Assembly: GCA_013365365.1 (NCBI GenBank) | Contig: JABVXU010000006.1 | Span: 522,660-586,659, forward strand | Direction of reading: 5' to 3' | Source: Cruorifilaria tuberocauda | Taxonomy: Eukaryota > Nematoda > Chromadorea > Rhabditida > Onchocercidae | DNA: 64,000 nt | Part shown: one piece after another, positions 14,401 to 25,803 of the stretch | Position numbering within the stretch: the stretch's first letter is position 1 | Layout of the letters: the number at the start of each line of letters is the position of its first letter | The notes under the pieces: model-generated | Told to the model about the DNA's origin: nothing | Seen by the model: the letters and a program-made list of their open reading frames with translations, nothing else | Database searches by the model: none | Position numbers and translations under genes: made by a program

Positions 14401-15418
14401 TTTATTTATGAATTATTTCTATCCTTTTTTTCTGCATCCAATTAATTTAATAAAGTGCTATTTTATTTCTTTTTCTATTTGTTATTATAAGCGAAAGAAA
14501 GAAGATAAGCAGATGAAGAATTCTGAAGAACTGTAGAAGTGCTATTGTATTCTGTATCCGGTTGGGTCAAGAGATATAAATTGCTAAAGGTCAACAGTAA
14601 TTTTCTTTTTCATACAAAAAAAAAAAATTTCGCATATCTATTGAAGGTCATTTTTTTTTCTTATATTTAAGTTTAAAAAATTCTCTCAAAAGTATCATTT
14701 TGTGCTAAAAATTAAAATATCATTGAAAAAAAGACATAAATAATGGAAAAGAAGAAGAAAGAATTCATCGAAAATTTTTGTTCGTTATGGCAAAAAAAAA
14801 ATGAAACTTTTGTCTTTCTCTTTTTTAATAATCATTGAAAATTATCGATTGCTTATCAGCTGGCTGCTAATTTTATAATTTCAACTCATGTATTTGATTA
14901 TTGCATGCAAATAATTTTACTAATTAAATAAAACTATTAGATGATAATAAAATATAGAATAAAATGCACTGATTGATCAATTGAACTTTGACATATTAAT
15001 AGTATTTACGTCATACTTTCTTTCTAAAAAATTAATAAAGTAATTGTAATCATTAATTCAGCTTTTTCCGTTCTAATTTATACCCATTATAATATAATAT
15101 ATGCTCAATTTTTATTTCGAAGTTTATAAATGTTTTTACGTGTTTTGGCACTTTCTTCTTATGTTACGTAAAATATGTTGAGTGAGTTGAACACGCATGA
15201 TGGACACGTATGATTAGCATTTTTACGTATCTTGTTTAGATGTTTGTTTGAAATTTATTGAAATAAATTTATGAATTTTATACTTATTGCTGCAATAATA
15301 AGCCAGAAAAGTTTTAACCGATTTTCATTTTCAGGAAAATATTCCGTTATGGAAAGTGAAAAGTGTACGTGACCTGGATCTCTTTCATTTGGCTCTCAGT
15401 CATCATCTTCTTAGCTGA
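8447..15418 (+). CDS. eya-1: Eyes absent (EYA) transcriptional cofactor, degenerate phosphatase site; 5' end missing
   Basis: Ten phase-consistent exons: 8447-8496, 8868-9049, 9217-9411, 10181-10305, 11242-11323, 11778-11992, 12085-12310, 12788-12911, 13296-13527, 15335-15418 (stop TGA). They give 504 codons without a start; the ATG must lie upstream. The N-terminal part is Tyr/Ala/Ser-rich (YYNSGYSSAGYAGMY, poly-Ala), like the EYA transactivation region. The C-terminal EYA domain starts near residue 230 (KRAFIW) and includes ARGGVDWMRKLAAKY, NSYKNN and NVYCMMKIGKEA, ending DLDLFHLALSHHLLS; these match the family closely. EYA works with SIX homeodomain proteins in the nucleus and in most animals is a HAD tyrosine phosphatase. 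Here motif I reads WEMEDV instead of WDLDET, and the GDG motif is replaced by STH, so catalysis is probably lost. The donor after 11323 is a weak A|GTTGGC. The last intron is 1.8 kb. Confidence 0.9.
9451..9480. repeat. (CT)n tract in eya intron
   Basis: A CT dinucleotide run just inside the intron following the exon that ends at 9411. Confidence 0.8.
10788..10859 (+). tRNA. tRNA-Ala (AGC)
   Basis: A 72-nt cloverleaf. The acceptor stem GGGGATA pairs with TATCTCC (one G-T), and the discriminator is A. The A box is TAGCTCAGGGGTAG. The anticodon arm is CTCCC/GGGAG with loop TTAGCAT, giving anticodon AGC (Ala). The T arm is GGGGTTCGATTCCCC and contains a perfect B box. A TTTT run follows a few bases downstream as a Pol III terminator. 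The gene has no intron or variable arm and looks functional. It lies inside the eya intron 10306-11241, on the same strand. Confidence 0.97.
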
Positions 15419-15563
15419 TCAATTCGAGCAAATAATTCAGAAGCAACAAATCGAATCATTTGACAATCTTTGATGGAGCTGAATGAAAATAATACTGAAG
15501 AACTTTACTTACTAAATACATAAAGCCATCTGCTAATTGCTAATTAATACATGGATTCTATTA

Positions 15564-15569
15564 AATAAA
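15564..15569 (+). terminator. Poly(A) signal for eya
   Basis: A canonical AATAAA hexamer about 145 nt downstream of the eya stop codon. Confidence 0.5.
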
Positions 15570-16915
15570 TGACCTTTTCCTCTTGAAAAAACTTATCATT
15601 AGCTTCTATATTCGTAATCTTGACAGTTGTTTATTTTTCTCAGAGTAGATTACAATTTCATTCATTTATGATTTTGAATTAAATTTTCTATTTATAAACT
15701 AATTAATAAGTTTTACTTTTAATATTTTATTCTTTCATTTATTTAATGATTTAATTTTGTCTGTAATTTACACTTTTAAAATCGTTTCCATGATGACAGT
15801 TCATCGTATGACAGTTACGAGTGAGACGCACGTGATATATTAATTTACACATTGAACTGTTGACAATGCAAAAAAAAAGAATGATTTAATGTTGCGAATC
15901 TAAAATTCAAAAAATTTTTTTTTCATTCCTCATTTACAAACTTTAACTTTACACTTTTGCATTATTACAATTTACAATTCTCTTATACAACAATATATTA
16001 TTGTATTTTTAGTTATTATCAACATTATCATTTATTATCGATTCGTTATCAAGAATAATTCTTTATCATTAACAATATATTACAATGATTCCTGTATATT
16101 TTGATTTATGAAATTTCTTTTTACTTCATTTGTGATTTTTTCATATAATTTTTTATAAAAGTTCTATTAATATTCCTTCTTTGACAATTATTACGATTTA
16201 TCAATTAATTTAATTATTGTTGGCAAATAATTGCAATTTATTCAAACAAATTATTTCAGAAATATGTCAGTCACAATTAATGTTTCAAAAAATAAATGTA
16301 TTGAATGTGAAAGAATGAAGAAACCAAAAAAAAAAAAAAAACAATAATAACGAAATGTTCAGAAATCAAACTGATTGTATTTTTTTAAGAATATTGATTA
16401 TGTGATATTATCAACAAATGCATCTTAATAAAATAACTTTATTAGCTTACTAATTTAATTAATAAAGTGATGAGTAAAATGAAATAATTCATTCCGCTTT
16501 TTCTTTTGCAAAAAATAAAAAGAAATGACAAAGAAAAAGGAATTGAAAAAAAAAGAAGTGTTTGACATTCCCAAATATTTGTTTTTACATATGATAATCA
16601 ATAACTTAAGAAAGTTTATGACTTTAAGAGTTATTTAAACGAATACGAAATAATTTTATAGTTTTAGCATCGTATAAATTTTTCTTTTTCGATACCAATC
16701 ACTTCGTTATTATTACCGTTATTACTGCCATCATAGTCATCAGCATCATCATCATCATTATCATCATCATTACCATCATCATTGTCATCATAATCATCAT
16801 TATCACCATCATCATCACCATTATCACCATCATCATCACCATCATCATCACCATTATCAGCATTACCATCATCATTATCATCATCATCACCATCATCATC
16901 ACCATCATCATCACC

Positions 16916-16947
<32 letters not shown>

Positions 16948-19291
16948 CATCATCACCATCTTTTTTACATCATCATTGTCATCATTATCTTATCATCATC
17001 ATGCTATTATCAACGGTATCATTACAATTATCATTTTCACTATTGCAATCATTACAAAAGTGTCACCAGAACGAAATAATCAGACTGTACCTGTCTCATT
17101 TCGTGATATTGTTTCTTGAAAAATGAAAAAAAAGGAAGCGACTATTTTAATTTTTCATTTTAGATTCCTAATTAATTAAAAGCTTCTATCAATTTTTCCT
17201 TCTCTTTATTACCGAAGAATTGAAATTTATTTGATTAAATATTTCAAAAAAAAATTTTTTTTTGATCGGTTTTTCTTTTTGTGAACTTTGCTAGAATTTA
17301 ATAACTTTTTCAGGGTAAAGAAAAGTTTTTCTACTTTTAGGATACATTTCAATGTGTCATACCTTGCATCAATTGATAACAATTGATAATAATTTGTTAG
17401 CTAAGGAATGTAGACGGGAACTATTTGAAAAATGTTATGATATCTGATGCCTTTGCTTCTTTATTTCAGTAATTTATTTTTATGTTTTGAAATATTTTTG
17501 CAAAATATTACTTTATAAATGATAATAATCTATCTGTTAGGTTACTGTTACTAATACATTATTAAAAACTCATCAAATGGGTATTTCATTTAATTATTAA
17601 AATATTTATTTGATTGAATACTGATTTACTCAAATTCACTCGTTGATTTAGACATTTGATAATGAAAGATAAAAGTTAGTAACTGAAAAGAGTTGACCTT
17701 CGTTTCTATCACTGTTTTTTTATCGAACCCAAAAGTAATTAATTATTTCTTTCCAAATTGTTTGATAACGGTTTAATACTATGAATTGTAATTATTTTGG
17801 TATTTTAGTTTTTTTCAATTTTATCATAATTTTCAACTTAGATATTTTTATTTATCAATAACTTCGTTATTTTTACCATTACAAACATTTTTATCAATGC
17901 AATAAGCAAAAACTATTTTAATCTTTTAAGTAATTCCGTTTGTCCATATATTAATATTAAATCTGTTAAAATAATAATAATATAAAAACCTTTGTAATTT
18001 GCTAAAATGAAAATAATAGCTAATAAATTAGCTATTACTTGACACAAAATTTTAGCGAATTCATTATGAACAATCATTGACTTACTTTTATCCAAAAAAG
18101 TAAAATATTATTTCTTCTCTGTAATCCTATCAGTTTTATCATTTTTTAATTAAAAGTTTTCCATTCTCTGAATTAAAAAATTAATCAAAACTATTTTTAA
18201 ATTAATAATTTGCATAAAAACGAATTAGAATTAGAAGTTTAAGAATTTGTGAAAACTATTTTACTTTTTAATTTTTAATAAATATTGCTGTAATTTTTTT
18301 CTTTGCTTACGAGAAGTTTTAATTGCATGCCTGCGATGTATCGTTCAATTTATTATAGAGAAATAATAATAATTAATATTCAAATTGCAAAAATGGACCA
18401 AATCAATAGCTCATATTTTCACCTTTAACCTCTTTTTTCATCTAATCTTCCAATATTTGCGAATAATATAAATCGGATTATCTCAAGTGTGGACGTTTCC
18501 CACCTCCGTTAACCTGCCTATTTCTCCTAACCTTGATAAGAGCTGAATATTAATGATTTTAATTATTCAATCTATTTACTCGTCGTAATTCAGTGCACTG
18601 AAATTTTGAGAAGTCGATCTAAGTATACTTGAATGATTGATTGTTTATATTTCTACATTCCATTAACAATAGCTTTGTTTTATTTTATCTTAGCCTTAAG
18701 GAATAGTCTCGAGACTAATCTAATCTTCCGAATTATCAAAGCTTATATTCACTTAATTCTTTAATGGTCAATCATTAATTATGTAAGTATTAGTTTCATA
18801 AAGAAATAAATGGATGAATTGCAATCGTATTCCGGATAGTTCGATTCGATATTCCGGATAGATCCGATTCAGCAATCCGGTATAACTAAGTCTTAACTAA
18901 AAAAGTATAAGACGAAATCGACAAAGGCGTGTCTTTCATTTCGATCAACAACAAGAAGGAAATTCTGTTATTGTTGCTGTTTGGATTGCTATTTGCTGCT
19001 CTTCCCTATCACTGTAATTCCAACTGTATTCCGTAATCCCGTAATTGATATTATTAATTCGTTATTATCATTTTTGGATCAGATTTAGAAAATACCAAAA
19101 CAAAAAAACTTATCAGTTAAACTTATTTTCGGTATTTTCTTATACTCTCAAGAATCAAACCTGATTCCACTTCCCATTATTTTTAATTTTTTGTTTCTTT
19201 CCGGAAAATATTTGCTACAAAAGTCTCATCCTGTAATTGTCTAAATCGATGTTATCAATAATTATTTATATATTTTTTCTGCTAATTACAG
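15570..19291. other. Gene-poor AT-rich region
   Basis: About 3.7 kb without a supportable exon, dominated by A/T runs and an ATC satellite at 16729-17000. A less AT-rich patch lies at 18470-18560. Two imperfect copies of ATTCCGGATAGNTC(C/G)ATTC occur at about 18829 and 18851. A hydrophobic frame at 18955-19030 (LLLLFGLLFAALP) resembles a signal peptide, but I could not find an ATG or a phase-consistent splice to connect it to the gene downstream. Confidence 0.4.
16729..17000. repeat. Imperfect (ATC)n microsatellite, about 270 bp
   Basis: CAT/ATC trinucleotide array with frequent ACC and ATT variants, flattening into AT-rich DNA at each end. The opposite strand reads as a long Met-rich frame, which is an artefact of the repeat. 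Confidence 0.9.
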
Positions 19292-19323
19292 CTAATGCAT
19301 CACATTTTTCACATATCCGAAAA
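19292..19323 (+). other. Candidate 5' exon of the DUF4773 gene
   Basis: A 32-nt segment between a good acceptor (AATTACAG) and a strong donor (AAAA|GTAAGT). Read as NASHFSHIRK it ends in phase 0, which matches the phase-0 start of the exon at 20553. The segment is too short to prove, and its own upstream partner was not found. Confidence 0.3.
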
Positions 19324-20552
19324 GTAAGTTATTAATTTTTCCCTTTTCTTTTCTTTTAATTTAAAGTAATTTATTTGAATTGATTGTGTTCAAATACGGT
19401 ATTAAATTTATGATTACTGTAATAGCCGATTACGATTATCATGATACGATCATTTTGTTTTTTTACAGTAAAATAATAAAGAAATTGAAATAGAGGAAGA
19501 ATAGAAGAAGAAGAAATAAAATTGGATTTACAGTGTTACAATGAAGGAAAATATTAAAATGTCTCTAAGATTTCTTTTGTTGAATTTTTTATTTTTCCTT
19601 TAAATATCTGAGATCATTTTACACTTTAATTCCTTAACAAATTACAATAACTAGCTCATACTTTAAATTCTTTTCGCCATATCAAAATATTTCACAAGAA
19701 ATTTCGTGATAGTTTGATCATTCAGAAAAAAATTACGAATAATTTAATCTAAAATTAAATGAAATGAATCTTGCATAACCTCTCTATTATCACCAAAATA
19801 ATTCTATCTAATTTAAAAATGTCTAATTTTTTCTAATTTAGAAAATGGAATTATTTAAATTTTATTGAATTCTACTAAATTTCCCTCGCCAAATACTATT
19901 ATTTACAATTCATTTTCAAGTGCTATTTACGTAAATAACTTACGCAGAATACGACATATCACAGTATGCGTCATCTACAATTTCGAAATATTTAAAGTAA
20001 ACAAAAAAAGTTTCATCAGAACAATTAGACGAAAAGTGATGAAATTAAAAGAAATGAGAAAAGAAGAGAGTTACATAAATTTCTTTGAAATAATAAGTAA
20101 ACAATTTTGGACAATAAATAAAAAATAACAAATAATTTCACCAAACGATCAAACAATTAAAAAAAATGACAAAATTTACAAAAAAGAAAAACAGAAAGGT
20201 TGAAGGAAAAGTTGATGTGAACTAAGAAACTTTTTGAAAGGATATGTAAACAGACAAGATGTACGTAAACAGGTTTATTTATTATATCTACATAAAACAG
20301 GTTTACCTTTTAATTAATAAATTAAATTTATCAGAAATCTCCGTTTATTGCTAAATTAATTGGCATAAAAATTTTGCTAAAGTTTACTTGTAAAATAATA
20401 AAACAAAGAAAAATTTCTCCTGAATTAATACATAATAATTTTTTTCCAATAAATGTTTCAATCATAATTAAAAATTTAAAACTTTCTAATCTCTCCAATT
20501 GTTTACTTTAACTTTTGCAAATTTGAATTTGCGTAATTTTCACGTACTTTAG

Positions 20553-23500
20553 GCACATTCATATTTGGATCTTCGAATTAAATTTTCTCCGCTTGATGAT
20601 ACAGCAATTTGTGAAAGCGATCCACCTTGTTCGATACCATACGCTATTTCCGTGTTACATTCTCCCAATCATTTCGATTTACAAGTATGTTTACTTTGTT
20701 TACTTGCATGTTTGTTTCTCTTCAATTTCTTTTTCTCCATGTTTCCCTTTTTATTTTCTTTTGATTAAATTAAACTTTTACTTTTACTTAAAGCAAGTAT
20801 GCTTGTTCCTCGAGAAACATAGAAAGCAGTAAGTCAATTAATTTTATGTTAATAATTGTATAAACCATAAAGAAATGTGATACGAATGCTGATAAACTCT
20901 TCAATAAAAGTTATCAAGAACAAGTAATAGTTCAAAGATTCTAAAATATTGAAAATTCAATAGAATAATGAATATTGAGAATTGCACGAATAGCATGATT
21001 TACTGATAAATATTGCGAATAAACATGATGAAATATATCCCTTACAGAATTTCTTATCAAAATAATTTAAGATAATCGTTATCAGTATTTCAGAGTATAA
21101 TGATGCAAGATGGTGGATTATTAAGACACAATCATAATCGTTATAGTGATTCAACAGTGATACGATTAACAAAAGCGATGAGAACGCATAATGGCAAGGT
21201 GTATATTGGATTACGATTTTTCGATTTACCCATTGGAATGCAAGGTTAATTCATTCATTTTAGCATTTTTATTAATGAGTTACGAGTTAAAATTAATTAA
21301 TTAACGATTTAAAAATTAACGATTTCAATTGAGTTCAAATTAATAATTAATAAATGAGTTTAAATTAACCAGTTAAAAGTAACTAATTACCTGAAGTGAT
21401 AAAGTGATAATAAACTGTAAAAAAAACTTTAATAATTTTAATGCAATATTATAAAACGAGATTTAATGATAATATAATCGATTTAATAATGATAATTATA
21501 TTTATGATATGATAGAATAATTTTGGTTTTTCTTTTGAATTTATAAGATTGAATATTTTTTTGAGTTCATTTTTCCATTTCTAATCATAGTTTGCCGATC
21601 CATTCCAGATTATATTATTGTGGATGTAACGATGATAATTGAGAATGGTATGAAGAAAAAGCTGGAAATGATAACAGAAAATTATCGGCTTCATGTTCAT
21701 GTCACCAAAGAAGTGGAGAATAATCACGGTTGGAAGATGAACGAATGATATAATTGAAATTGACGAATGAATTTAATTCTCATATATAAAATATTTTAAA
21801 GTTTTATCGAAAAATTTTTTCGAAGTTTTTAAAAATTGTTTAAGATGAATTCTTAGTTTGGTGTAAATTATTTAGCACAATTTTAAAATCAGTAATAAAA
21901 AAAATTTTTGAATCAAGAAAAAATTGAAATTATCACTTTGGATTTCTTTTTTGCTGAATAAATTAAGGTAAACGCATAATTAGCAGGTTTATTAGCAAGT
22001 GAAATAGACAGTAATACAATGAATGCAACAAGCTGTCAATGCGTTCCGAGAAATTGCGCATGCTGCATGACGTTTAATGTTGCAAAAATTGGTCTTAACC
22101 ACTTTGGTAATTGTTTACTTAACAATTTCTTTTTTTTTTTGACTTTTACTCTCTTGATTACACCTTAACTTTAATTATCTTAATTTTACGCTAATTACGC
22201 TTTTGTTATATAATTAGAGATAATTATATAGTAAAAACAAGAGATTCCATGAATTAGGAAATATTAGCAACAAGAAGAGTAACGGTGAGAGTTTAAAAGA
22301 CACTCTCTTAATTACACCTGAATTTTACTTCTCTTACCTTTACTCTCTTAATAATTATTATATAGTTAAAGTTAATTATACCGTAAAACAAAGGATTCCA
22401 TGAATTGGGAAATATTGGAAACAAGAAGACTATTGTTGATAGGAGCTTAGAAGAAAGAAATACTGATTGTTAAGAAAGATGAAAGAGAGACAAATGTGGA
22501 AAATAAATATGAGAAATAAGAAAATTAAATTTTTTCAATTCATTTTAATTTTCAAGTTATATTTATAATTGTTGAGAAAAGCCAGAATCATTATAATTTC
22601 ATTATCTACAGGTTTAACATTTCCTTTTATGTGATTTCAATTTTCACGGCAGGAATTAAATTCTCAGTTATTATCTCTTTTTGTTTTTTAAAAATGTTTT
22701 TCCTTTTTTCATTTTTTTACTTTCGATAAAAATAGCAGCATTTCAATCTTTTTCATTTCATTTCATTCCAACTGATACGATTGCTTTTAACTTAAAAAGC
22801 TGTCATTTATGCATTGAACATAAACGAATCCTTTCATTTATTATCATAGCAAGATAAAATAAAATATTCTTCGCCCTATTATTGCTAAAATTTAAATTCA
22901 AATGAGAGCAAAAACATTTTCTTTTTTTTTTGCTTTCCACAAAGCATCGCCAAAGAATTTTGTTTTTTTTAGAAAGAAACATAAAGTTGGAATTACGGAA
23001 AAATTACGAATTTAATTCGAATTTTAAAAATTTATATAATAATAATTTGTTAAGAAAAACTGTAGGAAAGATTTAGGTTGAAATAATTGAATTTGATGTA
23101 AACTTCAATTACTACTATTTTTGTATTTGCTTCTAGCTTGGATTTCACGCAGATTCTATGTCTAATAATCGAGCTAAGATGATCAGTTTTTAAAGTTAGA
23201 TTATTTTGTAAGATTTATATGAAAGCAGTAATTCACTAAATATCGTATTCCACTGCCATTAACGTCATTCTGTAACATTTATGTAGCAGTACAGTACAAT
23301 ATATCTATAATTGTTGACCATTATATTATAATATCATAACACAATACGAAAGCCTTACATTCGTTTCGCCATACTGTAATCAAGCATCCTATTATGTAAT
23401 ATAATATATTTGTGTAAATATATGATATCTACAATAATCCATGATATCATGATGTTACATCTCTTCCTGTGGCTTTATACCATCATACTCTGATATAACA

Positions 23501-24494
23501 TAATGTAATCCTATTGTAACATAGCATACTGTGGTATATAGTATGCGATGCTTACTGACATCATACCGTAAAATATAGTATATCTGTACTTACTGACATC
23601 CTAATGGGATATAATATAGTTTGACGAGTAACGCTATACTTTCCATTACATTACAACGTAGCGCATACATCTGTTTGGCTTATATTTGTAACATAATACA
23701 ATGTAATGCGATGCAATATGCGATATATAGAAGTGGAGTATACTGTAGTGATACAGTATAAACTCTTCTAGGATAGGAGAATTTGAAATTAAACGAAAAA
23801 TTTTCAGCTTGTACGAATATTACGTATATAGCAGAAGATATTGGTATCCGCTTATCCTTTTCTATAAATGATCGTGTTTATATTTCAAGAGAATTATCGT
23901 GTTAGTTTCTATCTTTCTTGCTTCTTTCGTTTTTTTTTACAAAAATTCTTCATTTTCTATAAATCGAAAATAAACAAGAGACAATTTTATTCGTCAAAAT
24001 AAGTATTCTACGCATTCTTACACATTAATACGTATGTAAATAGATGTAAATAATGTGAAAATACATCTAAATCTTATTTTAACTAATAAAATTTTTAATA
24101 TTTATTTACTTATTTTTATTTACTTAAATAATAATTTTGCTTTCAGTGCGTAATCCACCATCATACTGTTTATCATTACCATTTTTGAAAGAATATGCTA
24201 GCATATGTTTACGTTTATACAATGTAAGTGAAATGAATAGAAATTTCTTACATCTTTTCAAATTTAGCTATTTTCATGATCATTTATTAGCAGTTAATGT
24301 TGAATTTTATTTAAAGAATTGTAAACAGAAATGAAAATTTAATTTAAAATTAAATAAGAATTACGAAAGTAAAGTATCCTTTTTAGCTACGATTTGGAGA
24401 AAAGCATCTTGATGGTTGCATGCAATTAGACGCTGAACTGTATCATGTTCACGTGGCTACCGTACATGTAGGATGTTTCTCTATACCGATCTAA
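20553..24494 (+). CDS. Secreted-type protein with unknown N-terminal region and C-terminal DUF4773 domain; 5' end missing
   Basis: Exons 20553-20684, 21094-21244, 21591-21728, 21987-22106, 23808-23900, 24147-24223 and 24387-24494 join in phase, giving 272 codons without a start or signal peptide. The C-terminal half follows the DUF4773 pattern found in nematode and insect secreted proteins: CQCVPRNCACC, then FNVAKIGLNHF, CTNITYIAEDIGIRL, NDRVYISREL, RNPPSYCLSLPFLKEYASIC, GCMQLDAEL and a terminal GCFSI. Ten or more cysteines are placed as expected for disulfides. The N-terminal 140 residues (YLDLRIKFSPLDD, IGLRFFDLPIGMQ, ENYRLHVHV) match no family I know. The junction at 21728 uses an unusual G|GTTGGA donor. 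If it is not used, the frame stops at 21748 and the region splits into two products. Function is unknown; an extracellular role is inferred only from the cysteine domain. Confidence 0.75.
22140..22430. repeat. Intronic tandem duplication
   Basis: Two diverged copies of roughly 140-150 bp. The best-matching parts are at about 22222-22280 and 22374-22430, sharing GATTCCATGAATT(A/G)GGAAAT and CAACAAGAAG-like sequence, each preceded by TTTACTCTCTT. They lie in the DUF4773 gene intron 22107-23807. Confidence 0.7.
23270..23760. repeat. Degenerate ATAATAT/TACTGTA-rich minisatellite-like tract
   Basis: About 490 bp in which ATAATAT, ATACTGTA, TGTAACAT and TACTGACATC variants recur many times with no strict period, ending just before the exon at 23808. 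It looks like an old decayed satellite. Confidence 0.55.
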
Positions 24495-25803
24495 AATCGC
24501 ACAATGAAAGGAATCATAAAGAATATTTCATTTTTATTAGTTTAAATTTCAAAAGAATTTTCAAAAAACATATTAACGATATGCTAGCATATGATAATTA
24601 ATTTAATTAATTTGAAAAATAACATCGCATTTCAGGTCAATGTTTAAATTAAAAATTAAAAAATCAATTTTTTATTTCTTACTTGGCTCAAAATTATAAT
24701 CTTTAACTTAACTAAATTTTATGCAATAAACGGCAAAATACATCAATTGTTTATGAATATTTTCTTTTTTGTTTACCAAAAATAATAATTTAGGTATCGG
24801 AAACTAACTTTGTCCAAGTATGAAAACTTCTTTCAAACAAAACTTTTTAACTTTTTTTTTAACAAAAGCAAAAAGACATGTAAAGCATTTTTATGCGTTT
24901 GTTATGTGATTCGAATTAGCAGCTAAATACTATTATTCGTAATCATGATTCCTTATTTATATTGTTATGATAAATACTGCTATTATGTACTGCTATCACC
25001 AATCATAATTATCAGCGATTTGAAATCAATGAAATTAGTGATTATGATTAATAGCAGTATAATCTCAGCTAATCTTCATAATCTCAACTTTGGCAAATAA
25101 AGTTATTTTGAAATTACTCATTTTAGCCAACATTTACTGGAATAATAACTATAATTATGATTTGTTAAAGACTATAGAGTTATTTGTAACTGTAGTAATG
25201 ATTCGGTTTAAAATTTAAATTTGTTAATGCCTAGTAATGAAGACATACTGCAACTTTTCTGTTCTGTAAAAAGAAAAATATCACGAAAGGATAAAACATT
25301 AGATCTATAAAAGAAATAAATCCTTGACTTGAAAACATGCAGTGCCCGGAGATACCGAGAAATCCTAACGGTATCTTTCAATTCAGAACTTATGAAAGTT
25401 ATGATGAATATGATCACGTACGCTTATTTGTGGTATATCTTTGAATTTTTTAAAAAAGAAAGAAAATGAGAAAAGGATTTTAAATAATTCTTTAAAAATT
25501 TTGTGTATGAAAACTTTTGAAACAAGTTTTAATTAAAAAAAAACTTTTTAACAATTAAGTGACACATCAAGTTGATGTTTTAATCGATTTTCCTCAATCA
25601 ACTATTTTTCTATTATTAATCACAATAGATCAGTAAAGGGACTTATCATGACTGAAACTGATAGACAAGTAACACTTCCGATTTCATCAGCAAAAATAGT
25701 AACATATCTAATTAGAGATTTCAATGACTTGAAAACAACAAACATTTAACTGTTCAAATAAAAAAGAAATGATAGTATCATGAAACAAAAATTTAAGTAA
25801 CAT
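24495..25803. other. Convergent intergenic region
   Basis: Separates the 3' ends of the DUF4773 gene (plus) and the aspartylglucosaminidase gene (minus). An AATAAA at 24725-24730 may serve the plus-strand gene. No exon is visible; the rest is AT-rich. Confidence 0.5.

Noticed and set aside
16699..16959. Minus-strand 86-aa frame composed almost only of Met
   Set aside because: It is the translation of the ATC trinucleotide satellite; no start context, splice sites or composition of a real protein.
18955..19030. Signal-peptide-like frame LLLLFGLLFAALP upstream of the DUF4773 gene
   Set aside because: Attractive as the missing first exon, but there is no in-frame ATG and no donor whose phase fits the next exons.
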